Origin: Haliscomenobacter sp.
GTDB taxonomy: Bacteria; Bacteroidota; Bacteroidia; Chitinophagales; Saprospiraceae
Reading direction: 5' to 3'
Assembly: GCA_016707205.1 (NCBI GenBank)
Contig: JADJHZ010000003.1
Coordinates: forward strand, 1 to 64,000
Length of the DNA stretch: 64,000 nucleotides
The notes beneath the pieces are model-generated. The model saw only the letters and a list, made by a program, of their open reading frames with translations, searched no databases and was not told the DNA's origin. Both the position numbers and the translations under genes were made by a program. Each line of letters begins with the position of its first letter. The stretch's first letter is position 1. Below are positions 1-7,672 of this stretch, one piece after another.

Positions 1-877
1 CCCGCATGGTATCCACGAGGATCCAGGCGATCGCCGCCGCAGCGGAAGCCAGGTTGGTGTTGACAAAGGCCTTTACCGCCAGGTTATTTGCGCCCAGGGC
101 AGAACCCGCATTAAACCCAAACCAGCCGAACCACAACAACCCGGTGCCCAGCATCACGTACGGGATATTCGCCGGAGAAAACGATTTCCCCTCTACGTGT
201 GATTTCCGCCTGCCTAAAACCATCGCCCCAGCCAGGGCAGCGCAGCCGGCCGAAATATGCACCACGGTGCCCCCGGCAAAATCCAGCACCCCCATTTTGA
301 ACAGAAACCCGTCGGGATGCCAGGTCCAATGTGCCAGCGGCGCATAGATAAAGATCGTCCATAACCCGACAAACACCAGATATCCCCAGAAACGCACCCG
401 TTCGGCAAACGAACCGGTGATCAGCGCAGGCGTGATAATGGCAAATTTGAGCTGAAACGCCGCAAACAGCACAAAAGGCAGGTTGGTCGCGATCCGGTCG
501 TGGGCCGCTGTGCCGACACCTTTAAAAAACAAGTACGTCAACGGGTTACCGACCAATCCGCCGATGCTGTCGCCAAACGACAAACTAAATCCAACCACCA
601 GCCAGACGATCGTCACCACCGCCAGCGCCATAAAACTCTGCAGCATGGTGGAGATGATGTTCTTCGGGCCCACCATGCCTCCGTAGAAAAAAGAGAGCCC
701 GGGCGTCATAAGCAATACGAGGCCGGCGGCGCTAAGCATCCAGGCGATATCTCCGGAGTTGAATTCGCCAGCAGCCTGGGGCATAGCCCCGGGATAAACC
801 GCAGCAATCAGGGAAATCAGCAGCAACAAAAGGAAACTGAAACTCGCAATAGGCGAGTTTTTGATCAAACGGGTCAT
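1..877 (-). CDS. amt: Ammonium transporter (Amt family), C-terminus cut by window edge
   Basis: Polytopic inner-membrane channel for ammonium/ammonia. The reading frame is open from an ATG at 877 to the window edge, about 292 residues. It begins MTRLIKNSPIASFSFLLLL, a leader-like hydrophobic segment, then shows Amt family blocks: a GLVLLMTPGLSFFYGGMV stretch, a FAERVRFWGY segment, DFAGGTVVHISAG, and LLWFGWFGFNAGS. These match helices 1 to 6 of AmtB-type proteins. No PII (GlnK) gene is visible upstream; any downstream partner lies outside the window. No exact TTG-N19-TAnnTTTG promoter was found just upstream. The family call is secure; the 3' half is unseen. Confidence 0.93.
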   Translation of the reverse strand, partial: MTRLIKNSPIASFSFLLLLLISLIAAVYPGAMPQAAGEFNSGDIAWMLSAAGLVLLMTPGLSFFYGGMVGPKNIISTMLQSFMALAVVTIVWLVVGFSLSFGDSIGGLVGNPLTYLFFKGVGTAAHDRIATNLPFVLFAAFQLKFAIITPALITGSFAERVRFWGYLVFVGLWTIFIYAPLAHWTWHPDGFLFKMGVLDFAGGTVVHISAGCAALAGAMVLGRRKSHVEGKSFSPANIPYVMLGTGLLWFGWFGFNAGSALGANNLAVKAFVNTNLASAAAAIAWILVDTMR

Positions 878-1038
878 AAGGGTTCGATATAGGGTCAATA
901 ATCAGGCGGCCATGTTCGTTCGCTGCCCATTCCGAAGCCCCAAAAATAGAAAACCCTTCGAGCGATGAAAGACAGAAATTGATCCTGAAAAAGAAAAAAA
1001 GATAAGGGAAATACGATGCGAAAAGGAAAAAAAGAGGG

Positions 1039-1110
1039 TAGTCCCGACAGGGATCGAACCTGTATCTTGGGTTCCGGAAACCCACATACTATCCATTGTA
1101 CTACGGGACC
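1039..1110 (-). tRNA. tRNA-Arg (anticodon CCG)
   Basis: Read on the minus strand this folds as a full cloverleaf: 7-bp acceptor stem with a G-U first pair, T8 and A9, a GTAC/GTAT D-stem, a TGGGT/ACCCA anticodon stem around loop TTCCGGA, and an ACAGG/CCTGT T-stem with loop TTCGATC. The anticodon is CCG, reading CGG. The 3' CCA is not encoded (ACCC follows). A Bacteroidota-type -7 element lies 25 bp upstream. Confidence 0.95.
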
Positions 1111-1134
1111 TTAAAACGGAGGTTTTTCGGTTTG

Positions 1135-1142
1135 CAAAGATA
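1135..1142 (-). promoter_or_regulatory. -7 promoter element of tRNA-Arg(CCG)
   Basis: Minus-strand TATCTTTG matches the Bacteroidota -7 consensus TAnnTTTG and lies 25 bp before the tRNA 5' end. No TTG was found at the ideal 19-bp spacing, so the -33 half is weak. Confidence 0.55.
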
Positions 1143-1206
1143 CATTGTTTGGTACAAAAAATCTAGCATTAGCTCTACTTTTTATCCTTTCAGAAGGGAA
1201 ACATGT

Positions 1207-2316
1207 TCAGAATTTCTCCAGCCTTCCTTTTTCGGTAATCCGGTAGGTGAGCGGCCCAAAGGGAGCGGAAATACTGAATCCGTTGTAGTAAACCGTCATC
1301 TCGGGGCGGAATCCTTCGATGGAGGGCGCCGCCAGCGCGTCCAGACTCTTGGCATACGCCCCGTGCCGGAGCCGGTACTCCTTTTGGCCATAAAACAACT
1401 GCCAGAGCCCCCATTGGATGGAAGCGGAAGGATCGGGCCGGAAAGGATCCGGACCATCGCCCGCAATCCGGCCGGAGAACTGCACCCAACCCCAGGTTTC
1501 GGGGCGGTGGATGTCTATTCTGCCCGTAGGCGCCCAGACCCAGTTCCGTTCTGGATAAGGCTTTCCGGTTTGGGGGTTAATGGTCTTTTGATAAACCCCA
1601 TTCACTACGTCCAGTTTCCACTGTACCCGGGAAAAGTTAACCCGCCACTGTGTTCCGGCAGCAGGCAGGCTTTTGCCGGTAGTCAGCTCCGCCAGCGCCT
1701 GCAAAGGAATAGCCATCTCGACCGTCCAGCACGAATCCGTGCCGTCGGGAAGCTCATTCAGGGTGCCCTCCAGATGTACCGCCGTTTGGATGCCCCGCAG
1801 GTCCCAGTTATTCGTAAAAGGGATGCCACTCGCCAGGTGGTATGGGTTAAACAAGAGCAAATCCCACAGGGTATTCAGGGCATTGATCTCCAGCTCGGCG
1901 TAATACCAGCCATCGCCATCCGGGTCGATAAATACCTCGAAGTCGTTGTCCTGGAATAATACCGCGTCGCGCTCGGTTAGCGTAGCCCAAAGGTCGAATT
2001 CTTCCAGATAAGCCCCGATATACAGGTATTGCTGATCCCAAAGCATCCTGACTTCCGTCCATAAGGACGGGCCAGGCTTCAGCGGGCCTTCAATATCCGA
2101 AAAATCCTCTGTCCGGGGAGCGTGCTTCCAGGAGGATTCATCAAGTCTTCCATCAATGGTTAACGGCGTTTCGGCCCGGTAGCAAATATATGCCGGAGGA
2201 TTGAACGGGATCGGGTGCCGATACGCCACAGGCTGGGCAACGGCAAAAATTGTCCCCAACATCCCTACCGCAGTGACCAACCATCTCCTTTCCCCACTCA
2301 GAAATTCATTAACCAT
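1207..2316 (-). CDS. Secreted carbohydrate-binding family 9-like protein
   Basis: 369 residues. The N-terminus has a hydrophobic segment ending near residue 28 (LGTIFAVAQ), consistent with export. Residues about 50 to 270 resemble CBM9-like modules in Bacteroidota: PLTIDGRLDESSW at the domain start, repeated aromatic strands, a DNDFEVFIDPDGDG block, and a VEMAIPLQAL strand near the end. The last 90 residues contain no catalytic motif I recognise. It probably binds sugars at the cell surface or in the periplasm; the ligand is unknown. It lies on the same strand as and downstream of the frameshifted GHL10-type gene, and a word-repeat island separates them, so a shared transcript is possible. 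Confidence 0.75.
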   Translation of the reverse strand: MVNEFLSGERRWLVTAVGMLGTIFAVAQPVAYRHPIPFNPPAYICYRAETPLTIDGRLDESSWKHAPRTEDFSDIEGPLKPGPSLWTEVRMLWDQQYLYIGAYLEEFDLWATLTERDAVLFQDNDFEVFIDPDGDGWYYAELEINALNTLWDLLLFNPYHLASGIPFTNNWDLRGIQTAVHLEGTLNELPDGTDSCWTVEMAIPLQALAELTTGKSLPAAGTQWRVNFSRVQWKLDVVNGVYQKTINPQTGKPYPERNWVWAPTGRIDIHRPETWGWVQFSGRIAGDGPDPFRPDPSASIQWGLWQLFYGQKEYRLRHGAYAKSLDALAAPSIEGFRPEMTVYYNGFSISAPFGPLTYRITEKGRLEKF

Positions 2317-2375
2317 AGTCGTTTTTTTATCCCAGACGTATTAGATTATTTCATCACACCATATCGCCTCCTTGA

Positions 2376-2457
2376 ACGTTATGCCTCAACGCCTTAACGC
2401 CTTAACGCCTTAACGCCTTAACGCCTTAACCCCTTAACGCCTTTCGCCTTAACGTCT
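2376..2457. repeat. Tandem 8-bp word island (GCCTTAAC)
   Basis: About eight partly degenerate copies of the 8-mer GCCTTAAC run through the gap between the GHL10-type gene and the CBM9-like gene. The array enters coding sequence: the last codons of the GHL10 frame (residues TLRRKALRG and stop) are written in the repeat word. It is a simple tandem array without spacers. Confidence 0.85.
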
Positions 2458-3561
2458 CCCAATGCTCCGGCTTCATACTGTTCCAGTCAAACAAAGCAAA
2501 TCCTTTTCCGCCAGCCGCCCGGGCGGTCCGGATGGCCTCCTGCAGATCGCCGCCGGAAGGCAGGTGGGGCAAAAACAGTCCGCTGTAAACCGGTTTGCGG
2601 TTGTGGAAAGTTTTCATCCGGTCCAGAGCCATGCGGGTCTCTTCGCCGATCCAGGCGATGTCTTCGTTGTAAAACCCCTGGTACAGCATGGGAAGAAACC
2701 GTCGAGGTCCCAGCGATGCCATTCCTGGCGCACGCTTTGCCAATTGGGAAAAACGGCGGCAGTAATAGCTTTGCCGTATTTTTTTGCTGCGGGAACCAGG
2801 TAAGCGTTCACCAGTTCCGTCACGGCATCATAGCGGTATTGCCTCCAGGCTTCGTTGGAGGAAGGGTCTTCCAGCGCCAGGGGGTCGATTCCGGTTTTTT
2901 GGCGGAACGGCTCCATGCAGGAGGGGCCGTAGCCATAATCATATTGGGGGTATTCCTTATCCTGAACAATGCCGTAGTTGGGCTGCAACCCCTCTGCCAG
3001 GATCACATCGGGAAAGCGGATATAATCCAGGTGGATGCCGTCCAGATCCGGTATCTGCCCCAGCGCTTCCACCCGCTGCCGGATAAACTGACGGACCTCC
3101 GGGTGGCAGGGACAGAGAAACTTGTAATACCCGACGTACGCCGGTTTTTCGTGGGCAGGCTCTCCCAGCCGGTTTAGGGCAAACCAGTCCGGATGCTGCT
3201 CAATCACCGAAGGATTGTTGCAGGGCATGCACCAGATCCAGGCGTGAACCTGCAGGCCCGATGCGTGCGCCAAGGGGATCATCCGCTCCAGCAACCGGGC
3301 TTTGGTAAAGCCGGGCAGTTCAAAAAGGGCCTGGTTGCTGTCGAACACCTGGGGGAGGACGCCCTCGATCCCAGCGCCCGCCATTTGGTCAAAAGCAGCC
3401 CGAAACTGGTCGTCGGTCCATTCCAGCGAAGGCCGCATCCAAATCCACCGGGAGGGAAGTTTCTTCCTGGCGTCAAGAAAGCCCAGCGGCTCGAGATAGG
3501 GACCGATCATTGCCCCGGCCATGCCAGAGCCCAGGATTTGTAAGAAGGTTCTTTTTTCCAT
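2426..3561 (-). pseudogene. GHL10/DigH-like glycosyl hydrolase-like protein, single-base frameshift
   Basis: The N-terminal frame starts MEKRTFLQILGSGMAGAMIG at 3561, an export signal with a weak Tat-like KRTFL, and contains the GHL10 (PF02638-type) hallmark DGIHLDYIRFP at residues 174 to 184, after VHAWIWCMP. At about 2690 to 2692 the similarity jumps frame: DLDGFFP in the first frame continues as MLYQGFYNEDIAWIGEE in the second, which ends at 2426. One extra C in the CCC run on the coding strand would restore about 378 residues. Members of this family (DigH) cut denuded peptidoglycan glycans; others are uncharacterised. It is either a recent pseudogene or an assembly error at a homopolymer. 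Confidence 0.75.
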
Positions 3562-3656
3562 TTAAACAGGCTTTAGGTCCAGCCCTGGACAGGCTTGTCT
3601 TTGCATTCCTCCGGCTAATATACGATCTTGCCCCAAAATTGATCACCTCCTTTACC

Positions 3657-4334
3657 ATGAGGCGCTTTGCCATATCCGATATTCACGGCTGTCTGAACAC
3701 GTTCAAGGCCCTATTGAGCGCCATCGGGCTGCAGCCGGAAGACGAGCTTTTCCTTCTGGGGGACTATATCGACCGCGGGCCGGATTCCAAAGGGGTCCTC
3801 GACCATATCTTTTCGCTTATGGAAAGCGGATTCCAGGTGTATCCCCTGCGGGGCAATCACGAACAATCGCTCCTCCGCGCTGCCGAGAACCCGGCGGAGC
3901 GTAGGATTTTTTACTGGAATGGAGGCCAGGAAACACTGGCAAGTTTTGGGGTCCAGGTAGCCGATCAAATCCCGGCCCGCTACCTCGAATTCATTCAAAA
4001 CCTCCCCTATTACCTCGAAACCCCGGACTACCTGCTCGTCCATGCGGGGTTCCGCTTTGGTCCCAAAGGGCCCCTTTCCTATTTCGAGGAAATGATCTAT
4101 ATCCGCGAATGGTACCTCGACATCGACTACGCCTGGCTTGGTAGCCGGCGTATCGTGCACGGCCATACGCCCCAATCGAAACAAGCGATCCACACCCAAG
4201 CCCAGCAACTGGCCGCCTACCAATACCTCGACATCGACGCCGGCTGCGTTTATCCCCAATATCCTGGAAGGGGATACCTCTGCGCGTTTAATCTGGATAC
4301 CGGGGGAGTGGTTTTTGAGAAAAACCGGGAATGA
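3657..4334 (+). CDS. PPP-family serine/threonine phosphatase (PrpA/ApaH-like)
   Basis: 225 residues from the ATG at 3657; the open frame extends upstream but overlaps the divergent gene, and similarity starts at MRRFAISDIHGCLNTF. All metal-binding PPP motifs are present: DIHG (8-11), GDYIDRG, GNHE, VHAGF and HGHTP. The short length and motif order fit the bacterial PrpA or diadenosine-tetraphosphatase-like group, cytoplasmic enzymes that dephosphorylate proteins or nucleotides; substrate cannot be told from sequence. The 13 bases GATCACCTCCTTT just before the start are identical to the 16S rRNA 3' end. Confidence 0.88.
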   Translation: MRRFAISDIHGCLNTFKALLSAIGLQPEDELFLLGDYIDRGPDSKGVLDHIFSLMESGFQVYPLRGNHEQSLLRAAENPAERRIFYWNGGQETLASFGVQVADQIPARYLEFIQNLPYYLETPDYLLVHAGFRFGPKGPLSYFEEMIYIREWYLDIDYAWLGSRRIVHGHTPQSKQAIHTQAQQLAAYQYLDIDAGCVYPQYPGRGYLCAFNLDTGGVVFEKNRE

Positions 4335-4430
4335 GAGGATGTAGAGGATGTAAAGGATGAGAGCCTATCCTTCACATCCTTTACAATCCTCTACATCCTT
4401 TACACCCTTTACATCCTTCACATCCTCTCT
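4333..4430. repeat. Word-repeat island with inverted arms (CATCCTTTA word)
   Basis: The 3' end of the phosphatase gene runs into copies of AGGATGTA followed by more copies of the complement (CATCCTTTACA, ATCCTCTACATCC). The arms at about 4333-4360 and 4375-4399 pair with one bulge, so a transcript could form a long hairpin. The last codons and stop of the phosphatase fall at its edge. It may act as terminator or RNA-end protector. Confidence 0.75.
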
Positions 4431-4488
4431 TTAACCTTTTTTAACCTTAAATCAAGTCTGCTTAACCCGATTCCTGAGGCAGGTCCGG

Positions 4489-4496
4489 TATCTTTG
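4489..4496 (+). promoter_or_regulatory. -7 promoter element of the TonB-receptor-like gene
   Basis: TATCTTTG matches TAnnTTTG exactly. It lies 31 bp before the ATG at 4528, leaving a 5' leader of about 25 nt. No TTG sits at the ideal -33 position. Confidence 0.5.
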
Positions 4497-4527
4497 GGGC
4501 ATAGAAATCATCCTAATCCAATATCTT

Positions 4528-7365
4528 ATGAGATCGATTTTATGCACCTTACTCTTTTCCCTTCTGATTATGGGATCTGCCGCAGCGCAAAATAAAACGG
4601 CAGCCATTAAAGGAAAAGTCCTCGACACCCAAGATCAGCCTCTTCCCATGGCCACGGTCATGTTGCTCCAAGCCGCCGACTCCGTGCTGAGTACCTTCGG
4701 CATGACGGACGAAAAGGGTCTGTTCAGCTTGCCCAAAACGACCAAAGGCAAGTACATTCTTCAGGTTTCCTACCTGGGGTTCCAGAATTACCAAAAGAAC
4801 GTAGAAATTACCGGCAACGAAGAATCCATCGATGCCGGGACCATCAAGCTGGAGGGACAAAGCGAACTGCTTTCCGAAGTGGTGGTGCAAGGGGAAGCTA
4901 ATCCGCTAAACATAAAAAAGGACACCATAGAATATAACGCCGTGGCCTTTAAGACTGAACCCAACGCGGCAGCAGAAGAGCTGCTCAAAAAACTCCCGGG
5001 CGTTGAAATCGACGCCGATGGAGCGGTGAAGGCCCAGGGAGAAAATGTAACTCGAATCCTCGTCGATGGCAAGGAATTTTTTGGGCGCGATCCGAAAGCG
5101 GCGACCAGGAACCTGCCTGCCGACGCTATCGACAAAATTCAGATATTCGACAAGCTCTCCGATCAGGCGGAATTCTCGGGGGTAGACGACGGCAACCGCG
5201 AAAAAACGATCAATATCTCCCTGCGCGAAGATCGCAGAAGGGGCGTTTTTGGGACCATTAGCGCCGGAGGCGGCACAGCGCCGGACCTCCCCAGCAGCGA
5301 AACGGGTCGTTATGAAGGCAAACTGAATATCAACCGATTTAGCCAAAACCAGCAATTTACCATTTTGGCATCCGCGAACAATGTCAACCAGGAAGCCTTT
5401 TCAAGAGACGAGTATATGGGATTCACTGGCGGCGGAGGCGGAGGCGGCAGCCGCGGCGGTGCGGGAGGCGCCATGGTTGTGGTGCGCCAAGGCGGAGGCG
5501 GAGGTGGCGGTTCCGTGGGCGGCAGCACCGGCTTCAGTAACATCTATTCGGGCGGTTTGAATTTCAACCGAAGCTTCTCCAAGAACACCGATTTTCAGTC
5601 CAGTTATTCGTACTTATTGCAAGATCGCAGGACCGATCAAACCAGCAATAAAGAAAGCTTTCTTAACAATAGCCAAAGCTTTTTTACCGATAGCGAGAAC
5701 AACTCCAATCGAATCAACGGCCGCCACATGTTCAATTTCAGGTTAGACCAAAAATTGGATACGGCTCAAAACATCCGGCTTAGTGCCAGTGCCACTTTTT
5801 CGGATGCTGATTACAACCAGCTTAGTAGCACTATTAACAAAAACAACGAAAAAATCCTTTCCAGCGAAAGCTACCGCGATAATACCTCCAACGGGAAGAA
5901 CTTCAGTTTGAACTCCAACCTCCTTTATCGCAAGCGCTTTGGAAAGCCGGGCCGCAACTTATCTGCCAACCTGAGCCTGGTGGCTGGGAACGACGATTCC
6001 GATGGATACAACAATTCGTTCAACAACTATTACACCGGGGCCAACCCGGTATTCGATACCCTCAACCAGAACTTTCTCCAAAACAACCGCCGGTTAAATT
6101 ACGGTGCGCGCTTATCCTATGTGGAGCCTGCAGGTGGCTACAATTTTCTGGAGTTTACCTATGATTTTCAAAATAACCAAAACGACTTCAGCCAGGAAGT
6201 GTACGACGTCTACGGCCTCGTCCAACCTGAATTAAATATAGAACTCACGAACCAATACGAGGTTGCTTTTAGTTATCACCAAGCCGGGCTTAACTGGCGC
6301 TTTGCCAAAGAAGGTCTGGTGGCCTCGCTGGGCGCCAACTACCAGCAAAGCTTGCTCGATGGGACACTCCTGCTGAGCGAAACCCAAATCAAGCGCGACT
6401 TCTCCGCCTTTTTACCGAGTTTCCGCGCCCGTTGGGAATTTGGAACCTCCAAATTCCTCAACCTCGACTACCGCACCAACATCAATGCGCCTTCGATTCA
6501 GCAATTACAACCGGTGGCCGACAATTCCAACCCCCTGTACATCACGGAAGGAAACCCCGATCTGAAACCAGAATATAGCCACTCCGTGAACATGCGCGTA
6601 GGATCTTTCAACCAATTTTCCTTTACCAACCTCTTTGCCTTCGTCAACTTTACGTACGGCAAAGACCGCATCCGGAATGCCCAGACGATCGACGAGAACT
6701 TTGTGACCACCACCCGCCCGGTGAACGTGGACGACGACTACCGCATTTTCAGCAACATATCCTACGGTACCCGGATCAGGCCGATCAAAATGTCCTTTAA
6801 TATGGATCTCGGCTATAGCTGGAACAGAGGGATCACCTTTATCAACGCCGTCTCCAACTGGACGACCACTTCCATTCCTTCTACGGGGATTCGCCTGGAG
6901 AACTACCGCAAAGAAATAGTGGACTGGTCGCTGGGCGCTCGCCTGCGGTATACCCACTCTACGTATGACGTAGCCAGCGAACAAAACCGCGACTTCGTCA
7001 ACCATACGTATACCGCTAACGTGCGCGTACCGATGTTCAAAAAGAAATTCAACATCGCCAGCAACCTGAACTATTCCCTTTATAATGGGATCAGCGACGA
7101 TTTCAGCACCGATATTCCGATTTGGAACGCGTATATGAGTCTCAATTTCCTCAAAGGAGACAAAGGCCAGTTGAAGGTCTCCGTTTATGACCTCCTGAAC
7201 AAAAACCAAGGCGTTAATATCGTCAACGATCTCAACTACTACCTCAACGAACGCACGCTGTCGCTGGGACGCTACTTTACCGTCGGGTTTACCTACAGCC
7301 TGAAAAGCATCGGAGGCGGAGGAAATGTCCGGCAATCGGGTCCGACGTTTATCATGCCTCACTAA
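4528..7365 (+). CDS. TonB-dependent-receptor-like outer membrane protein with carboxypeptidase-regulatory domain
   Basis: 945 residues. A signal peptide (to about residue 20, MGSAAAQ) is followed by a carboxypeptidase-regulatory beta-sandwich (about 27-115), a plug-like domain (about 120-235, with LLKKLPGVEIDADG and TRILVDGKEFFGRDPKAA) and a beta-barrel of the OMP_b-brl_3 type to the C-terminus. No separate TonB box was identified. A glycine-rich insertion near residues 300 to 335 contains two runs of seven or more Gly between barrel strands, probably an extracellular loop. No SusD gene follows, so a classic SusCD pair is unlikely; the ligand is unknown. Strong hairpins follow the gene. Confidence 0.88.
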   Translation: MRSILCTLLFSLLIMGSAAAQNKTAAIKGKVLDTQDQPLPMATVMLLQAADSVLSTFGMTDEKGLFSLPKTTKGKYILQVSYLGFQNYQKNVEITGNEESIDAGTIKLEGQSELLSEVVVQGEANPLNIKKDTIEYNAVAFKTEPNAAAEELLKKLPGVEIDADGAVKAQGENVTRILVDGKEFFGRDPKAATRNLPADAIDKIQIFDKLSDQAEFSGVDDGNREKTINISLREDRRRGVFGTISAGGGTAPDLPSSETGRYEGKLNINRFSQNQQFTILASANNVNQEAFSRDEYMGFTGGGGGGGSRGGAGGAMVVVRQGGGGGGGSVGGSTGFSNIYSGGLNFNRSFSKNTDFQSSYSYLLQDRRTDQTSNKESFLNNSQSFFTDSENNSNRINGRHMFNFRLDQKLDTAQNIRLSASATFSDADYNQLSSTINKNNEKILSSESYRDNTSNGKNFSLNSNLLYRKRFGKPGRNLSANLSLVAGNDDSDGYNNSFNNYYTGANPVFDTLNQNFLQNNRRLNYGARLSYVEPAGGYNFLEFTYDFQNNQNDFSQEVYDVYGLVQPELNIELTNQYEVAFSYHQAGLNWRFAKEGLVASLGANYQQSLLDGTLLLSETQIKRDFSAFLPSFRARWEFGTSKFLNLDYRTNINAPSIQQLQPVADNSNPLYITEGNPDLKPEYSHSVNMRVGSFNQFSFTNLFAFVNFTYGKDRIRNAQTIDENFVTTTRPVNVDDDYRIFSNISYGTRIRPIKMSFNMDLGYSWNRGITFINAVSNWTTTSIPSTGIRLENYRKEIVDWSLGARLRYTHSTYDVASEQNRDFVNHTYTANVRVPMFKKKFNIASNLNYSLYNGISDDFSTDIPIWNAYMSLNFLKGDKGQLKVSVYDLLNKNQGVNIVNDLNYYLNERTLSLGRYFTVGFTYSLKSIGGGGNVRQSGPTFIMPH

Positions 7366-7397
7366 TTAGTGATTAGTAGTTAGTGGTTAGTGGTTAG
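7366..7397. repeat. Short word island (TTAGTGGT)
   Basis: Directly after the TAA of the receptor gene come five degenerate copies of TTAGTGGT/TTAGTAGT. It is the same kind of gene-end low-complexity tract as elsewhere in the window but with a different word. Confidence 0.7.
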
Positions 7398-7413
7398 AAG
7401 CCGGATTAACGCG

Positions 7414-7446
7414 ATAAAGGGGTCAAGATAATCTTGACCCCTTTAT
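7414..7446 (+). terminator. Intrinsic terminator after the TonB-receptor-like gene
   Basis: Perfect inverted repeat with 16-bp arms (ATAAAGGGGTCAAGAT and its complement), one central base, followed by TATTTT on the plus strand. It sits 49 bp after the receptor stop codon. From here to 7561 I see no gene. Confidence 0.85.
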
Positions 7447-7561
7447 TATTTTAAGATCCAACATCTTACATCTTACGTCTATTCTCTTGTTGTCCGAAGA
7501 CTTCCGTCTACGGATTTGTTCAATCTCCAGATTGCGTCCTCCGTTTGTGGAAATAAAAAGT

Positions 7562-7597
7562 AACGCCCGCCTTTGGATGCAAAGGCGGGCGTTTTTT
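7562..7597. terminator. Bidirectional terminator between receptor and symporter genes
   Basis: 14-bp GC-rich stem (AACGCCCGCCTTTG with its complement) and GATG loop, with T6 on the plus strand and a T-rich tract on the minus strand. It is placed to end the leftward symporter transcript as well as read-through from the receptor. Confidence 0.85.
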
Positions 7598-7672
7598 AAG
7601 CGATTAGTTAGCGCAGAACGCCTGGATGAAAACCATATATTCTGCTCTGCGCCGTTTCCATAAATGCGTTCC

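Noticed and set aside
1096..1959. 287-codon plus-strand frame
   Set aside because: It begins inside the tRNA-Arg gene and lies opposite the CBM9-like gene.
3473..3673. Minus-strand ORF preceded by a perfect AAAGGAGGTGATC site
   Set aside because: It overlaps the GHL10-type gene in another frame, and its Arg/Ser/Lys-rich sequence has no recognisable fold.
5409..5535. Glycine-rich tract as a separate or foreign element
   Set aside because: It is in frame within the receptor barrel and flanked by conserved strands, so it is a loop insertion.
6505..7362. 285-codon open frame on the minus strand
   Set aside because: Antisense to the TonB-receptor barrel; Val-rich shadow sequence.
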